Counted from the stretch's first letter, positions 10,286 through 19,852 are shown. The stretch: DNA of 64,000 nucleotides from Komarekiella atlantica HA4396-MV6 (GCA_019359395.1 JAHHHK010000014.1:1-64000); one strand, 5' to 3'. Notes: a model not told the origin generated them from the letters alone. Numbers and translations are program-made.

Positions 10286-10899
10286 GGAATAAAAAAATCT
10301 CACGCAGAGGCGCAGCGCAAAGTCTGAGCGGAGCGCAAAGTCTGAGCGGAGGTTTCCTCCGATGGTCTGTTCACTGCCGAGAGGCGCAAAGCCTTGCGCC
10401 TCTCCCTTGTGTCCTCTGGACACAAGGCAACCGTTCTAAAAGAACGGTTGGGCAGTAAGACCCGCATAGCGATGGCTCCGCCAACGCCAAGGCGAACAGA
10501 ACTTTGTAAGAGAGGTTTCCTCCGAACAGAACTTTCCAAGACAGAGACGCAGAGTTTTTAAGAGCGTCTTTGCGCTTTGGCATGAGATTTTAGAGAAAAA
10601 TTATGTTTACCGCCGTAGGAAACTTTTCAAGACAGATAAACATAGATAAATATCTGTGTTCATCTGGGTTTATCTGTGGTTCGATTTAACAAATCTCCAC
10701 TTATGCAAGAGACTCCATGAGCGGCGTGAGCGCAAAGCGCACGCTACGCGAACACAAGGAACAATGAAAATGATGTTGTCACGATTTTGCGTTGTTTCAG
10801 CTTCTATTTTCAAGACAGGTCTAATGACCGAGTTCAATTTTGAGCAAGCGATCACACGGCTAGAATTTTTTATATTGTTATTTTATAGTTCACGCACAT
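10286..10899. repeat. mosaic repeat tract with three abutting perfect hairpins
   Basis: No supported gene. The tract is built from dispersed cyanobacterial repeat modules (gcggagcgcaaagtctga, ggtttcctccg, aacagaacttt). Three perfect hairpins lie end to end: 10381-10402 (9-bp arms, 4-nt loop), 10405-10427 (10-bp arms, 3-nt loop) and 10428-10450 (10-bp arms, 3-nt loop). Short frames on both strands run through the repeat and look like chance. The hairpins could act as terminators or mRNA stabilisers for rnj, but there is no T-run directly after them. Confidence 0.75.
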
Positions 10900-12096
10900 T
10901 CAGTTAACCAACAAGTAAACTAAAAGCAGAGTACATGCTGTTAACGGCGCTCCAAAACGCAAATGCTCCCAAAAAGTCAGCTTGTAACCAAGCTCAGCAG
11001 CAGCCTCTACAGTGATCAGGTTAGCGACTGCACCAAATAAGGTGAGATTGCCTGACAAAGTTGAACCGGCTGCCAACAATAGCCAAGACTTGGTATCAGC
11101 TTGAGAAATTAGGGGTTGAAGTAAGAGTACAGCCGGAACATTAGAAATCAAGTTTGACAGCATAACAGTTACACCTAATAAACTCGCAGCTGAGTTAACC
11201 GCATGGGTAAATGGCTGTAGCAAATTCAACTTCTGCGTGGCTCTAGTCAGGATGAAAAGTCCAGAAAACATCACCAGCAAGTTCAAATCCACCTTTTTCA
11301 GAATACGCTGGGGTTTGATCCGTCGAGTGATAAGCAATAAGCTAGCAGCTACTAAAGCAGACTCAGCTAAGGGTAAGCCGACAGTAAATGCAATTAATAG
11401 TCCGGTGGTGATGACTAAACTTTTATTAAATAAGGGTTTGAAGATGCGTTCGTTACCAGTGGGTATCTGCTGACAAGGCTGGATAGAGCGTACATTTGGG
11501 TAAAGCAGCCACAGTAGTCCTATTTGAATTACCAAGCCACTGAGGGCGACGGGAGCTAACACTCGCAGAAAATCTAGATAAGAGATGCCTGAAAAGGAGC
11601 CAATTAGAATGTTTTGGGGATTACCACTCAAGGTTGCTACCGAGCCTATATTAGTTGCACCGGCGATCGCAAGTAAGTAGGGAATCGGATTTAAACCCAA
11701 AGCTTCAGTCAAGCTCAGGGTCAACGGTGTAAAAATTAGTGCCAGAGTGTCATTGAGAAAAAAAGCGGAGAGGATACCGCTGCCAAAAGTTAAGGCAATC
11801 AACAAACCTAGCGGGCTGCGAGTTACACTCAATATGATCGACAGCGATCGCCGAAAAAATCCTGCGAAAGACAGGTTGGCATTGACTACCATCATACTCA
11901 ATAGAAATACGATAGTATTGGCATCAATTGCCTGCCAAGCTTCCTGCAAATTCAGAGCGCCTAAAGCAATTAAAAAGGCAGACCCGACCAAAGCAATGGT
12001 GGCGCGGTTCATGCGTAAACCAGGAATATAACCCAATGCTAATCCCAGGTAAGTCAGCCCTAGTACGCTATAAGTTGCAAATTGCAGAATAATCAC
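10900..12096 (-). CDS. SLC13/ArsB-type anion transporter
   Basis: A 398-residue, strongly hydrophobic inner-membrane protein with about 10-11 predicted membrane segments. It contains the short DASS/ArsB-like signature GATNIGSVATLSGNPQN (about residues 146-162). An Asn-Asp helix hairpin (FFLNDTLALIFTPL) and a second repeat (SNLISNVPAVLLLQP, then GSTLSGNLTLFGAVAN) show the inverted two-fold repeat of ion-transporter superfamily members. The substrate may be a carboxylate, sulfate or arsenite-type anion, and the sequence does not decide. No partner gene is adjacent: rnj converges on it across the repeat tract. Confidence 0.82.
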   Translation of the reverse strand: MIILQFATYSVLGLTYLGLALGYIPGLRMNRATIALVGSAFLIALGALNLQEAWQAIDANTIVFLLSMMVVNANLSFAGFFRRSLSIILSVTRSPLGLLIALTFGSGILSAFFLNDTLALIFTPLTLSLTEALGLNPIPYLLAIAGATNIGSVATLSGNPQNILIGSFSGISYLDFLRVLAPVALSGLVIQIGLLWLLYPNVRSIQPCQQIPTGNERIFKPLFNKSLVITTGLLIAFTVGLPLAESALVAASLLLITRRIKPQRILKKVDLNLLVMFSGLFILTRATQKLNLLQPFTHAVNSAASLLGVTVMLSNLISNVPAVLLLQPLISQADTKSWLLLAAGSTLSGNLTLFGAVANLITVEAAAELGYKLTFWEHLRFGAPLTACTLLLVYLLVN

Positions 12097-12596
12097 TTTC
12101 TATTATCGAAACATTTGAGGCAGCGATTTCTTACGGCAAACTACCCCTGAAGGTCTAACATCCTTCCATAGTTCGGAGCGTTAGAAGCTGATGATTAGAC
12201 TTTTCAAAAACTGATGCTCAAATTTCTCTCTGCTTGTGAAGCATTCAGCCACCAGCAAAATTATTTTCATCGCTAATATTTATACTTACCAAAATTAATT
12301 ACAGGGATTCATTATATTAAATTTTGTAAATGTTACAATAGAACCTGTCCAATGGCAGATGTCTTTATTAAAATTTAAACTGTGTCAAGATATGAACAAG
12401 ATCAGTGGTACTACACTACCACTCCGCAAAATTTGCGATTAACTTGATGTAGTAATAAATGAGGTTCTGACTTAAGTGGCTGCTCAAACATATATCGTAT
12501 CGTCAGTCAGAACACGATTCTTCCGGGAAAGGTCGTTGCCACTTTGTATATATTCATCAAAAAGATGAATACCCTCAATAACACAGAGGACTAACC
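12097..12596. other. intergenic region, promoters only
   Basis: About 500 nt between the divergent transporter (-) and the Mo-nitro_C protein (+), so it should hold two promoters. It is AT-rich. A purine-rich AGAGGA lies just before the ATG at 12597. No ORF, strong hairpin or repeat is apparent. Confidence 0.45.
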
Positions 12597-12974
12597 ATGA
12601 AGGTATTTAATAATACCACAAAAAAGATTTTTTTGGCAAGCTGGGTATTGATCAGTCAAGCAGAGGCTAGTGATGCTCATGTAACCCAGTTGCACCGTTC
12701 TACTTCCAAGTCTTATTATGATATTCTCCAACCTTTAAGGCAACGAGTAGACAGCATTCAAGTTCGCGATCGCCAACTAGCTCACCGTTTGTGCAAACTG
12801 ATTCCATCTCAGTGCCCCTTTGAGCGCGATGTCAAATTATTCGGGAAAACCCTGTTTCACATTCCGCCAATGTGTAAGCTTAACCCCTTATATGATGAAG
12901 TCGTTGGCTTACGTTTCCGAGCAATGTGCTATCTAGCCGACGAATGTGGTGAGGATGTATCGCAGTACTGTTAA
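12597..12974 (+). CDS. stand-alone Mo-dependent nitrogenase C-terminal domain protein
   Basis: A 125-residue protein whose residues about 40-125 match the cyanobacterial Mo-nitro_C family as I remember it: LQPLRQRVDSIQVRDRQLA, CPFERDVKLFG, FHIPPMCKLNPLYD, CYLADECGED. Several conserved cysteines (in KLIPSQCPF, PMCKL, RAMCYL, DECGED, and the final Cys) suggest a metal or disulfide role. Residues 1-24 are weakly hydrophobic with an Ala-Ser-Asp end and might be a signal peptide. Despite the family name, these proteins are widespread in cyanobacteria without being nitrogenase subunits, and the function is unknown. The gene stands alone, with no nif genes in the window. Confidence 0.75.
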   Translation: MKVFNNTTKKIFLASWVLISQAEASDAHVTQLHRSTSKSYYDILQPLRQRVDSIQVRDRQLAHRLCKLIPSQCPFERDVKLFGKTLFHIPPMCKLNPLYDEVVGLRFRAMCYLADECGEDVSQYC

Positions 12975-13061
12975 AACAAAATCAGTCAATATTTCAATAA
13001 TTAATAGTCCAGGGTCAATGGCAGTTGCTTTTGACTCTGGACTTTAAACTTTTGAGCATTT

Positions 13062-15011
13062 TTAATTTCTAAGTCTCCTATCCTGCCATTTTTGGATAGC
13101 ATCTTGAGCATCTTCGTAAGCAGCCGTTACTTCTGGGACTAGAGCAGCAGTTTTAATTGCCGCATTGAGTTCTCCTTGAGCAGCACGACTCTTAGCTAAA
13201 TCTAAAATTTTTTCACTCCATCTATTGATCAATTTTTGGGCAGTATCAAAGCCTGGTTGACCTGATGGTACTCTCTTGGCAACTTCGATGGCTCGATTGT
13301 AAGTAGATGCTTGTCCGGGCTTAATCAAAGCATTAGCTGCGTCTAAAAGAGTTTTATTGCTCACATACTGCTTGCCCTCTATTCGCCACTGGTTAATTGC
13401 TGCTTGTGCTTTGGCATAAAGGGCTTCGTCTTTGGTGATTAACTGCGCGGTCGCAATGGCATTACCATATCGCCTTTGTCTAGCACGACCCTCGGCTAAA
13501 TCTAAAATCATCCGGCTCCAAATTTTAATATTCTCCTGAGCTTGTTCGTAAAGCGGTTCACCGGGTTGAATTTTCCGGGCTGTGGCGATCGCCAAGCTCA
13601 GATCGCTAGCTTGAGTTGGCCGGAGTGACATTTTCCCTAAGTCTAATAGTGCTTGATTCCGTCTTGACTGGGAACTAGAGGCTATTTGTGTTCTGGAGCG
13701 AGTTTTTGATTGACCTGATGGAGTAATTTCATTGATGGAGCGGTCATCTGGTGAATCCTGGAACGTAGGATCACTAACAGCAGTGGGTGATTCCGTTGAT
13801 ATTTGCTTAATTCTAAAAGTTGCTTGATTGCGGAGAAAAAGAACTGCGATTAAACCTGCTACCACCATGCTGCCTCCACCCCACAATATAAACTGTTTCC
13901 ACAAGGAAGTATCTGCCTGCGCTGGCAATCGGGAGACATAGGCTTGAGAAGAGGAGCCAGCAGTGTGAGTGGGTTTCTCCTGTTGAGATAACTGGTGTGA
14001 AGGAATCACTTCTAAGGAAGTTTCCGGCATCGGATTTTTATCGGCAAGAGTGCTTACTGGCTCGGAAGCTGATATAACTACTTCTTGATATGAATCCTCG
14101 TCTCCTGCCTTTTGTTGGGAGGATTGACTCACAGTAGTTTCCACAGTTGTGTTTTCTCCCCACCTACCCTGATCTGCTGAAGCGCTGGGAGGATTGTCAT
14201 CAAGTGAAGGAGCTGCACGAGTAACAGCAAAGGATTCTTCTGGATAAATAATCGGCTCTGCTTCCAGGTCACTTTCTACTGCTAATTGCGGCAAGATTAT
14301 TTGCTGCCTTGATGGGATGATAGTGGCAGGGTTTTGGATGGGACGCCAGTGGTGTTGACATAATTGGGGCGTGATTAAGTTCAGATAGCTTTCTAAATCA
14401 GCTAAGCTGTTGCCATTGCCAGAACGCAAAGTTTCTAACAACGCCGCTGTAAAGAATCCATGACCTAGCTCACTATTTTCGTGGGAAAATTGTTCTGGCT
14501 GGCAAGAAAGAATTGTGGCAATTTGTAATTCTTGAGCTAGTTCTATAATTTCTTCGCCAACGGGAGCATCCGCTTGAGTACCAAAAGCGCGGTTGATATC
14601 GAGTAGTAGTAATGCATTTAAGTCAGCAAGTTTCAAACTTTGCATTAGCGATCGCACTTCTATACCAGTCTCCATAACCAGTTCGGGGTTTCCTTCTACT
14701 GGTATTAAGTAATCTTTGCCGTTGTAGTTGACTCCATAACCGCTAAAGAATAACCACAAATAGTCTTGCGGTTGAAAACTTGTCGCGGCTAAATCTTCAA
14801 GTAAAAGCAGAATATTTTCTTTAGTCGGATGGGTTGATCTATTTCCTCTCGGTGGCGAAGTATCTGTCATCAGTAAGCAGTGTTCGCTCTTAAAACCTGC
14901 TTCTGTCACCAAAATATCCTTTAGTGCCTCAGCATCGGCTTGGGCGTAACTCAAAGGTTGAAATAACTGATATTGATTGATGCCAATAGCGATCGCCCAG
15001 TAATTTGCCAT
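13062..15011 (-). CDS. caspase-fold protein with degenerate catalytic dyad, membrane-anchored
   Basis: A 649-residue protein. Residues 1-240 form a peptidase C14/orthocaspase p20-like domain (WAIAIGINQY at the start, then LFFSGYGV and LLLDINRAFG). The two catalytic positions are replaced: Tyr92 stands where the SGHG histidine should be, and Asn140 where the D-x-C cysteine should be. The domain is therefore predicted to be catalytically dead. A low-complexity linker (about 245-365) leads to one membrane segment at about 374-393. The C-terminus contains about four helical repeats of roughly 60 residues (ALLDLGKMSL, MILDLAEGRARQ, KILDLAKSRAAQ). The topology suggests a cytosolic pseudo-protease with a periplasmic repeat domain. 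It may act in scaffolding or signalling, which is inference. Confidence 0.85.
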   Translation of the reverse strand: MANYWAIAIGINQYQLFQPLSYAQADAEALKDILVTEAGFKSEHCLLMTDTSPPRGNRSTHPTKENILLLLEDLAATSFQPQDYLWLFFSGYGVNYNGKDYLIPVEGNPELVMETGIEVRSLMQSLKLADLNALLLLDINRAFGTQADAPVGEEIIELAQELQIATILSCQPEQFSHENSELGHGFFTAALLETLRSGNGNSLADLESYLNLITPQLCQHHWRPIQNPATIIPSRQQIILPQLAVESDLEAEPIIYPEESFAVTRAAPSLDDNPPSASADQGRWGENTTVETTVSQSSQQKAGDEDSYQEVVISASEPVSTLADKNPMPETSLEVIPSHQLSQQEKPTHTAGSSSQAYVSRLPAQADTSLWKQFILWGGGSMVVAGLIAVLFLRNQATFRIKQISTESPTAVSDPTFQDSPDDRSINEITPSGQSKTRSRTQIASSSQSRRNQALLDLGKMSLRPTQASDLSLAIATARKIQPGEPLYEQAQENIKIWSRMILDLAEGRARQRRYGNAIATAQLITKDEALYAKAQAAINQWRIEGKQYVSNKTLLDAANALIKPGQASTYNRAIEVAKRVPSGQPGFDTAQKLINRWSEKILDLAKSRAAQGELNAAIKTAALVPEVTAAYEDAQDAIQKWQDRRLRN

Positions 15012-15210
15012 CCCGCTTTTTGTCAGTTATTGTTTGCTGTTCTTAAAATTGCGGTTAACTTTGTTGTTGAGGCAAAGCTAACCTATGTTTTTTAGTCTAG
15101 GTGATTCGTATCAAATCTTCAGGTAAAATGTATGTTTTGTTACTTTTGTATGGCGGAAAATACTTCTACCGAATTACCATTACAGATCATCAATAAGGAG
15201 TTACAAGGTT

Positions 15211-15795
15211 ATGAGCAAAAATTATGCTCACCTACCATCATCGATCATCCCCTTCTCAGTTATTAGCCAAATTGCCACAAGAATCCGGATAGTTCCTTTA
15301 GTAGTTTTGCTCATATCTACAGTTCCTACATGGCTTTTGGCTGAAGCGATCGCACCTCAGATTGTGCGAGCTTACACCGCTAGAGTTGACGTGGCTATTG
15401 ACCGCTTACCAGAAGAAAACTACGAAACCATTCTGCGAAGGGCGGAAGCGGCTGCTAGAGCAGCTGCTCAGCGGAGCTTTGACCAAGATATCTTGGTGAC
15501 AGATGTTTCAATTATTATATCCGTACAAAGTTATGGAGCGATCGCACCAGTTTTGACATTAGAAGTCAGCCGTCCCCAATGGCGATCGCGTCCAGATGCT
15601 CAACGCTGGGCAACTTACTTCAAAACTGCGCGATCACTACTGTTCTTTGAAAATCAAACAACCTCTAATCCAGTTCCAGCCGCTACTGCTAACCCCACAG
15701 TACCTCAACCCACCAAGCCCGCAACAACAGAGGAACCCACAGATAAAATACCGATGATGGAAGCGCCTCCAAATGGGGCGCTAGATAAACGCTAA
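15211..15795 (+). CDS. conserved cyanobacterial exported or membrane-anchored protein of unknown function
   Basis: I do not recognise a named family. The 194-residue protein has one hydrophobic segment at about residues 28-45 (VVLLISTVPTWLLAEAIA), read as a signal anchor or long signal peptide. A compact alpha/beta region follows (about 55-150: TARVDVAIDRLPEENYETI, VTDVSIIISVQSYG, VLTLEVSRPQW), then a Pro/Thr-rich tail. It is divergent from the caspase-like gene. A TAAGGAG Shine-Dalgarno lies before the ATG. The tail and anchor suggest an envelope protein. Confidence 0.7.
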   Translation: MSKNYAHLPSSIIPFSVISQIATRIRIVPLVVLLISTVPTWLLAEAIAPQIVRAYTARVDVAIDRLPEENYETILRRAEAAARAAAQRSFDQDILVTDVSIIISVQSYGAIAPVLTLEVSRPQWRSRPDAQRWATYFKTARSLLFFENQTTSNPVPAATANPTVPQPTKPATTEEPTDKIPMMEAPPNGALDKR

Positions 15796-15921
15796 TCAAA
15801 AAGAGAAAACACCATATTCCAAATCCTAAGTTCTGGACTGCCTGTTTAATTCTTCATACTTTCTTTGGTCAGTTGATCGCTTAGAATAAAAAGGTTGTCA
15901 AGAATTGCGATTTCCGCTAAT

Positions 15922-16092
15922 ATGGCTGTCCCTAAGAAGAAAACGTCCAAGTCTAAACGAGATAAGCGCCGAGCTACCTGGAGGCACAAAGCTGTTGTTG
16001 AAGCTCAGAAAGCTCTCTCCCTAGGCAAGTCGATTTTGACTGGACGTTCTACATTTGTCTATCCAACAGCTGAAGAAGAGGAAGAATCATAA
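15922..16092 (+). CDS. rpmF: 50S ribosomal protein L32
   Basis: A 56-residue ribosomal protein beginning [18 protein letters not shown], the L32 signature. It then reads [18 protein letters not shown] and ends in an acidic EEEEES tail typical of cyanobacteria and plastids. I chose ATG 15922. An in-frame ATA/TTG-rich extension from 15895 would add nine residues not found in the family. The zinc-binding cysteines of some bacterial L32 proteins are absent, as usual in cyanobacteria. A hairpin follows 40 nt downstream. Confidence 0.96.
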   Translation: MAVPKKKTSKSKRDKRRATWRHKAVVEAQKALSLGKSILTGRSTFVYPTAEEEEES

Positions 16093-16132
16093 AACTTCAT
16101 GAAAGTTTGGAATTAACCTACCTTTCATAGAA

Positions 16133-16156
16133 TCCCAGCGGCTTGAGCCTCTGGGA
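16133..16156 (+). terminator. stem-loop downstream of rpmF
   Basis: The arms TCCCAG-c-GGCT (16133-16143) and AGCC-t-CTGGGA (16146-16156) form a stem with one mismatch and a very small loop. There is no T-run directly after it, so it may be a pause or processing site rather than a full intrinsic terminator. Confidence 0.5.
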
Positions 16157-16253
16157 ATGTTGAATAACAAGTAAAATATCTGGTTCTTCTAGCTTTTAGC
16201 TAATCAGCAAAAAAGCTTTTAAATATCTTGAGAAAACTTATTTTTCTACGACT

Positions 16254-16859
16254 ATGCTAGGAAAATTTTTTCAAAAACCAGAAAAGGAAGAAGGCGAACG
16301 CGTCCCTCCAGGTCAACACCTGGCCAAGGGGTTCCCCGTATTAACTTATGGTGCAACCCCTCAAGTCAGCACCGAGGAATGGGAGTTTCGCGTTTGGGGT
16401 TTAGCAAAACCTGCTACCTTCACTTGGTCAGACTTTATAGCACTACCTCAGCACGACTTCACGGCAGACTTCCACTGTGTAACGCGTTGGTCTAAATTGG
16501 ATGTCAAATGGACTGGCATTAAAGTGACAGACTTTATGAGTCTAATTGAAGTAGATCCAAAATCAGCGCATATTATGGAACACTGCTATGGCGGCTACAC
16601 TACCAACATTTCAATGGAAGACTTTTTGCGCGAAGAAAACTTTTTTGCCCTTAAAGTCTTTGGTGAGCCGTTACCAGCCGAACATGGTGGCCCAATGCGG
16701 CTAGTTGTTCCCCACCTCTACGCTTGGAAAAGCGCTAAGTGGATCAATGGTTTGGAGTTTTTGAGTCGTGAAGAACTTGGTTTTTGGGAGCGTAATGGCT
16801 ACCATCGTCGTGGCGAACCCTGGACAGAGGAGCGTTACAGTAGCGCCTTTGGGTTTTAA
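16254..16859 (+). CDS. sulfite oxidase-type molybdopterin-dependent oxidoreductase
   Basis: A 201-residue protein made essentially of one oxidoreductase molybdopterin-binding domain (PF00174 type). The molybdenum-ligating cysteine is Cys75 in DFHCVTRWS, followed by DVKWTGIKV. The pterin-contact stretch PLPAEHGGPMRLVVPHLY and the closing KSAKWINGLEF are conserved. No signal peptide, haem domain or dimerisation domain is present, so it is a minimal cytosolic member. The physiological substrate is unknown. YedY/MsrP-like and plant sulfite oxidase-like members share this core. Confidence 0.88.
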   Translation: MLGKFFQKPEKEEGERVPPGQHLAKGFPVLTYGATPQVSTEEWEFRVWGLAKPATFTWSDFIALPQHDFTADFHCVTRWSKLDVKWTGIKVTDFMSLIEVDPKSAHIMEHCYGGYTTNISMEDFLREENFFALKVFGEPLPAEHGGPMRLVVPHLYAWKSAKWINGLEFLSREELGFWERNGYHRRGEPWTEERYSSAFGF

Positions 16860-16921
16860 TAGTTAGGAGTTAGGAATTAAGAATTTTTAACTCCTGACTC
16901 ATAACTCTTAATTTTTAATTT

Positions 16922-18304
16922 TTAACCCAGAAGTTTCTTTATTAAGGGTAATTTCCCCTTATAGGGAGCATACCGCCATTTTAAATCCAGCCAAAAGGAG
17001 TTTTGTAATACACTTTTGTGATGAGAGAAAATGTCAAAACTAGTTTTACCGTGATAGCTGCCAATACCGCTATCTCCTACACCACCAAACGGTAAAGATG
17101 AGACACCAAACTGCATAAGTGTGTCGTTAATACAGACTCCACCAGATGAGGTTTCCTGCAAAACGCGCTTTTGCAGGTTTTTATTTTGAGAAAATAAGTA
17201 TAAAGCTAAAGGCTTTGGTTGAGAATTAATCAAAGCGATCGCTTCGGCGATATCAGTATATTCTATTATGGGTAGCAGGGGGCCAAAAATTTCTTCCTGC
17301 ATGATTGGATCTATTAAAGAGACATTATCAATTAATGTGGGGGCAATATAACGCTCTGAAGATTTAGTTTTTCCACCAATAATAATTTCACCATCTTTCA
17401 GAAAATTAACTAACCTATCAAAGTGTTTTTGACTGATAATTCTGGCATAATCAGGACTTTTATCTGGCTGACCGCCATAAAATTCTTTTAGGCATTTTTG
17501 CAGTCCATTGACTAAATTTTTTTTAATTTTCTTGTCAACTAAAAGATAGTCAGGAGCAATACAAGTTTGTCCAGCATTCAGAAACTTTCCCCAAGTAATT
17601 CGTCTAATAGTATGTTCAATATTAATATCAGTATCTACAATACAAGGACTTTTACCGCCCAATTCCAAAGTAACTGGTGTGAGATGTTTGGCTGCTGCTG
17701 CCATGACGATTTTACCTACGGCTGTACCACCAGTAAAAAAGATATGGTCAAACTTTTCTATTAGTAGTTTTTGACTAGTTTCTACGCCTCCTTCTAGCAC
17801 TGCAATATAAGCTGGGTCAAAATATTTAGCAATAATCTCAGCAAGGACATGGGAAGTATGCGGAGCAAGCTCTGAAGATTTGATAATTGTACAATTTCCT
17901 GCGGCGATCGCACCCACTAACGGTGAAATAATTAAATTGAATGGATAATTCCAAGCGCCAATAATTAGAACAACTCCTAGCGGTTCTGAATAAATTCGAG
18001 CTGAGTAAGAAAAAAATTCCCAAGAAACTGCTGTTTTTTTGGGTTTAATCCAACTTTTAAGGTGTTTTATCGCATAATCCACTTCCTTGATTATACTAAG
18101 TTCTGTCATGTAAATCTCAAATTCAGGCTTATTTAAATCCGCTTGTAATGCCTGGATTATTGCTTGTTCATGCTCACTAACTGCTTGCTTAAGAGTTTTG
18201 AGTTGTTTAATACGAAAATCAACATCTTTAGTTTTGCCAGTTTGAAAAAACTTACGCTGATTAAGAAGAATCTCAGCAATGTTTTGTAATTTAGTATTAA
18301 TCAT
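16922..18304 (-). CDS. aldehyde dehydrogenase (class 3 / fatty aldehyde type)
   Basis: A 460-residue NAD(P)-dependent aldehyde dehydrogenase with general base Glu214 in LELGGKSP and nucleophile Cys248 in NAGQTCIAP. The cofactor site reads FTGGTAVGK (190-198). The N-terminus begins directly with the short class-3 helix rather than the longer class-1/2 arm. The nearest known relatives are cyanobacterial fatty-aldehyde or apocarotenal dehydrogenases (slr0091-like), so oxidation of membrane-derived aldehydes is a fair inference. The gene is more AT-rich than its neighbours, and so is the spacer upstream of it. Confidence 0.93.
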   Translation of the reverse strand: MINTKLQNIAEILLNQRKFFQTGKTKDVDFRIKQLKTLKQAVSEHEQAIIQALQADLNKPEFEIYMTELSIIKEVDYAIKHLKSWIKPKKTAVSWEFFSYSARIYSEPLGVVLIIGAWNYPFNLIISPLVGAIAAGNCTIIKSSELAPHTSHVLAEIIAKYFDPAYIAVLEGGVETSQKLLIEKFDHIFFTGGTAVGKIVMAAAAKHLTPVTLELGGKSPCIVDTDINIEHTIRRITWGKFLNAGQTCIAPDYLLVDKKIKKNLVNGLQKCLKEFYGGQPDKSPDYARIISQKHFDRLVNFLKDGEIIIGGKTKSSERYIAPTLIDNVSLIDPIMQEEIFGPLLPIIEYTDIAEAIALINSQPKPLALYLFSQNKNLQKRVLQETSSGGVCINDTLMQFGVSSLPFGGVGDSGIGSYHGKTSFDIFSHHKSVLQNSFWLDLKWRYAPYKGKLPLIKKLLG

Positions 18305-18476
18305 TTTTTATTTTATAAAATTAATGCAAGTGTTAATATATTAATTCTAATTAGATTTTTAGTTCATCAAAATAACTATATACTATCGTTATTTACAAAA
18401 TTAAAATTTACATATCAATAAGTTATAAACTTTTAAAATAAAAGTTTAATAATTCATATTTTATATTTCAAATTTT

Positions 18477-19622
18477 TTATGGTTTCATGGGTAGAAGTAC
18501 AATAAATCTACTACCTTCACCTAGATGTGAATTGAGTCGGATAGCACCTTGATGTGCCTCGACAATTCGGCGGGAAAGATATAATCCTAAGCCACTACCA
18601 GAACTCTTGTGGCTACCCTGGCGAAATCGTTCAAATAAAGTGGCTTGTTCTTCAGAGGAAATACCTGGCCCGGTATCTGCTATTTCTATGCTCATGTAAT
18701 CAATAGAATTGGATTTCCAAGATAACTGAGACTGGTTGCTTTCGTCCAATTGGTGTTGAGATGTTAGACGAATGGTAACAAAACCAGAATCAGTAAATTT
18801 TATAGCATTGCCTATAAGGTTGGTGAATAAACGATGCAGTTCTAAGCGATCGCCCATTACTGTATTCGTGCTTAAATCCTCAGTAAAATCTAGATTTATT
18901 GATAGTGTTTTGGCTTCAGCCAAAGGTGTCAGTTCTCCAGTTACTTCTTCTAGCAATCTACTGAGATTAACTGGCTGAAGTGCCAGAGTTTTACGCCCGG
19001 CTTCAAAGCGATAAACTTCCAATAAAGTATTGACCATAGAAAGCAGGTTAGTATTACTGCGAGCCATAATAGTAATTACTTCCTGCATTTGGGATGATAA
19101 ACCTCCCAAAGCACCCTGCTGAAACAGCGTTAACATGCGATCAGCCGCCACTAAAGGAGTGCGTAAATCATGGGTAAGGCGTGAAACAAAATCTTCTCGC
19201 TGGCGAGCAATTTCATCACGTTCATCCATACTATGCTTCAAACGCAAAAGCGATCGCACCCTTGCCAGCAATTCATCTACAGTTACAGGTTTGCGGATAA
19301 AATCATCAGCACCCAAGTCTAATCCGCGGGCGACATTGGGCGCATCATGGGCGGTGATCAGTAGTATCGGGATGTATTGCGGTAACTTCATATCTCCACG
19401 AATGTGCTTGGTAACTTCGTACCCGTCCATTCCTGGCATCATTAGATCCAGCAACACTAAGTCACAAGGAGATGCTTTCAGTTCTGCCAATGCTGAAATC
19501 CCATTTTCTGCGGTGCTAATCGTGTAGCCTTCTTCTTCCAAAATAGTTTTAATCAAAAATACGTTATCAGGAGAGTCATCGACAACCAGAATTTTGTCAG
19601 AACTAGAAGATTGTAAATTCAT
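18477..19622 (-). CDS. receiver-histidine kinase (REC-HisKA-HATPase)
   Basis: A 381-residue two-component protein in reversed order: an N-terminal receiver (residues 8-125, phospho-acceptor Asp59 in LLDLMMPGMDG) precedes a HisKA domain (His151 in SRLTHDLRTP) and a HATPase_c domain (N-box HRLFTNLIGNAIKF, G1 ADTGPGIS, G2 GSGLGLYLSRR). There is no membrane segment or PAS/GAF sensor, so it is cytosolic. It must receive signal through its own receiver, as in CheY-like controlled kinases common in cyanobacteria. No cognate regulator is adjacent and the signal is unknown. Confidence 0.93.
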   Translation of the reverse strand: MNLQSSSSDKILVVDDSPDNVFLIKTILEEEGYTISTAENGISALAELKASPCDLVLLDLMMPGMDGYEVTKHIRGDMKLPQYIPILLITAHDAPNVARGLDLGADDFIRKPVTVDELLARVRSLLRLKHSMDERDEIARQREDFVSRLTHDLRTPLVAADRMLTLFQQGALGGLSSQMQEVITIMARSNTNLLSMVNTLLEVYRFEAGRKTLALQPVNLSRLLEEVTGELTPLAEAKTLSINLDFTEDLSTNTVMGDRLELHRLFTNLIGNAIKFTDSGFVTIRLTSQHQLDESNQSQLSWKSNSIDYMSIEIADTGPGISSEEQATLFERFRQGSHKSSGSGLGLYLSRRIVEAHQGAIRLNSHLGEGSRFIVLLPMKP

Positions 19623-19852
19623 GTCGCGACAAGGTTTGGGGTAAATGTAAATTTTCGTGAGATTATTTGTATTTGAATCAAACTTTTTCTACAAATTTTA
19701 GTTGTCCTCCCATCTAATAAATATTATTTACCAGCAATTTGATATCAATGCACATTACTAAAATAAAGTATTGTCCTGATGGTAATGGGTTTACCAAATG
19801 ACACCCAAAAATTATAAAAAAACATTTGTATTTAACAATCCCAAAGGTTGTA

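Noticed and set aside
10172-10583. Several 70-80 codon frames across the rnj end and repeat tract
   Set aside because: They overlap rnj antisense and hairpin repeats, with no protein-like content.
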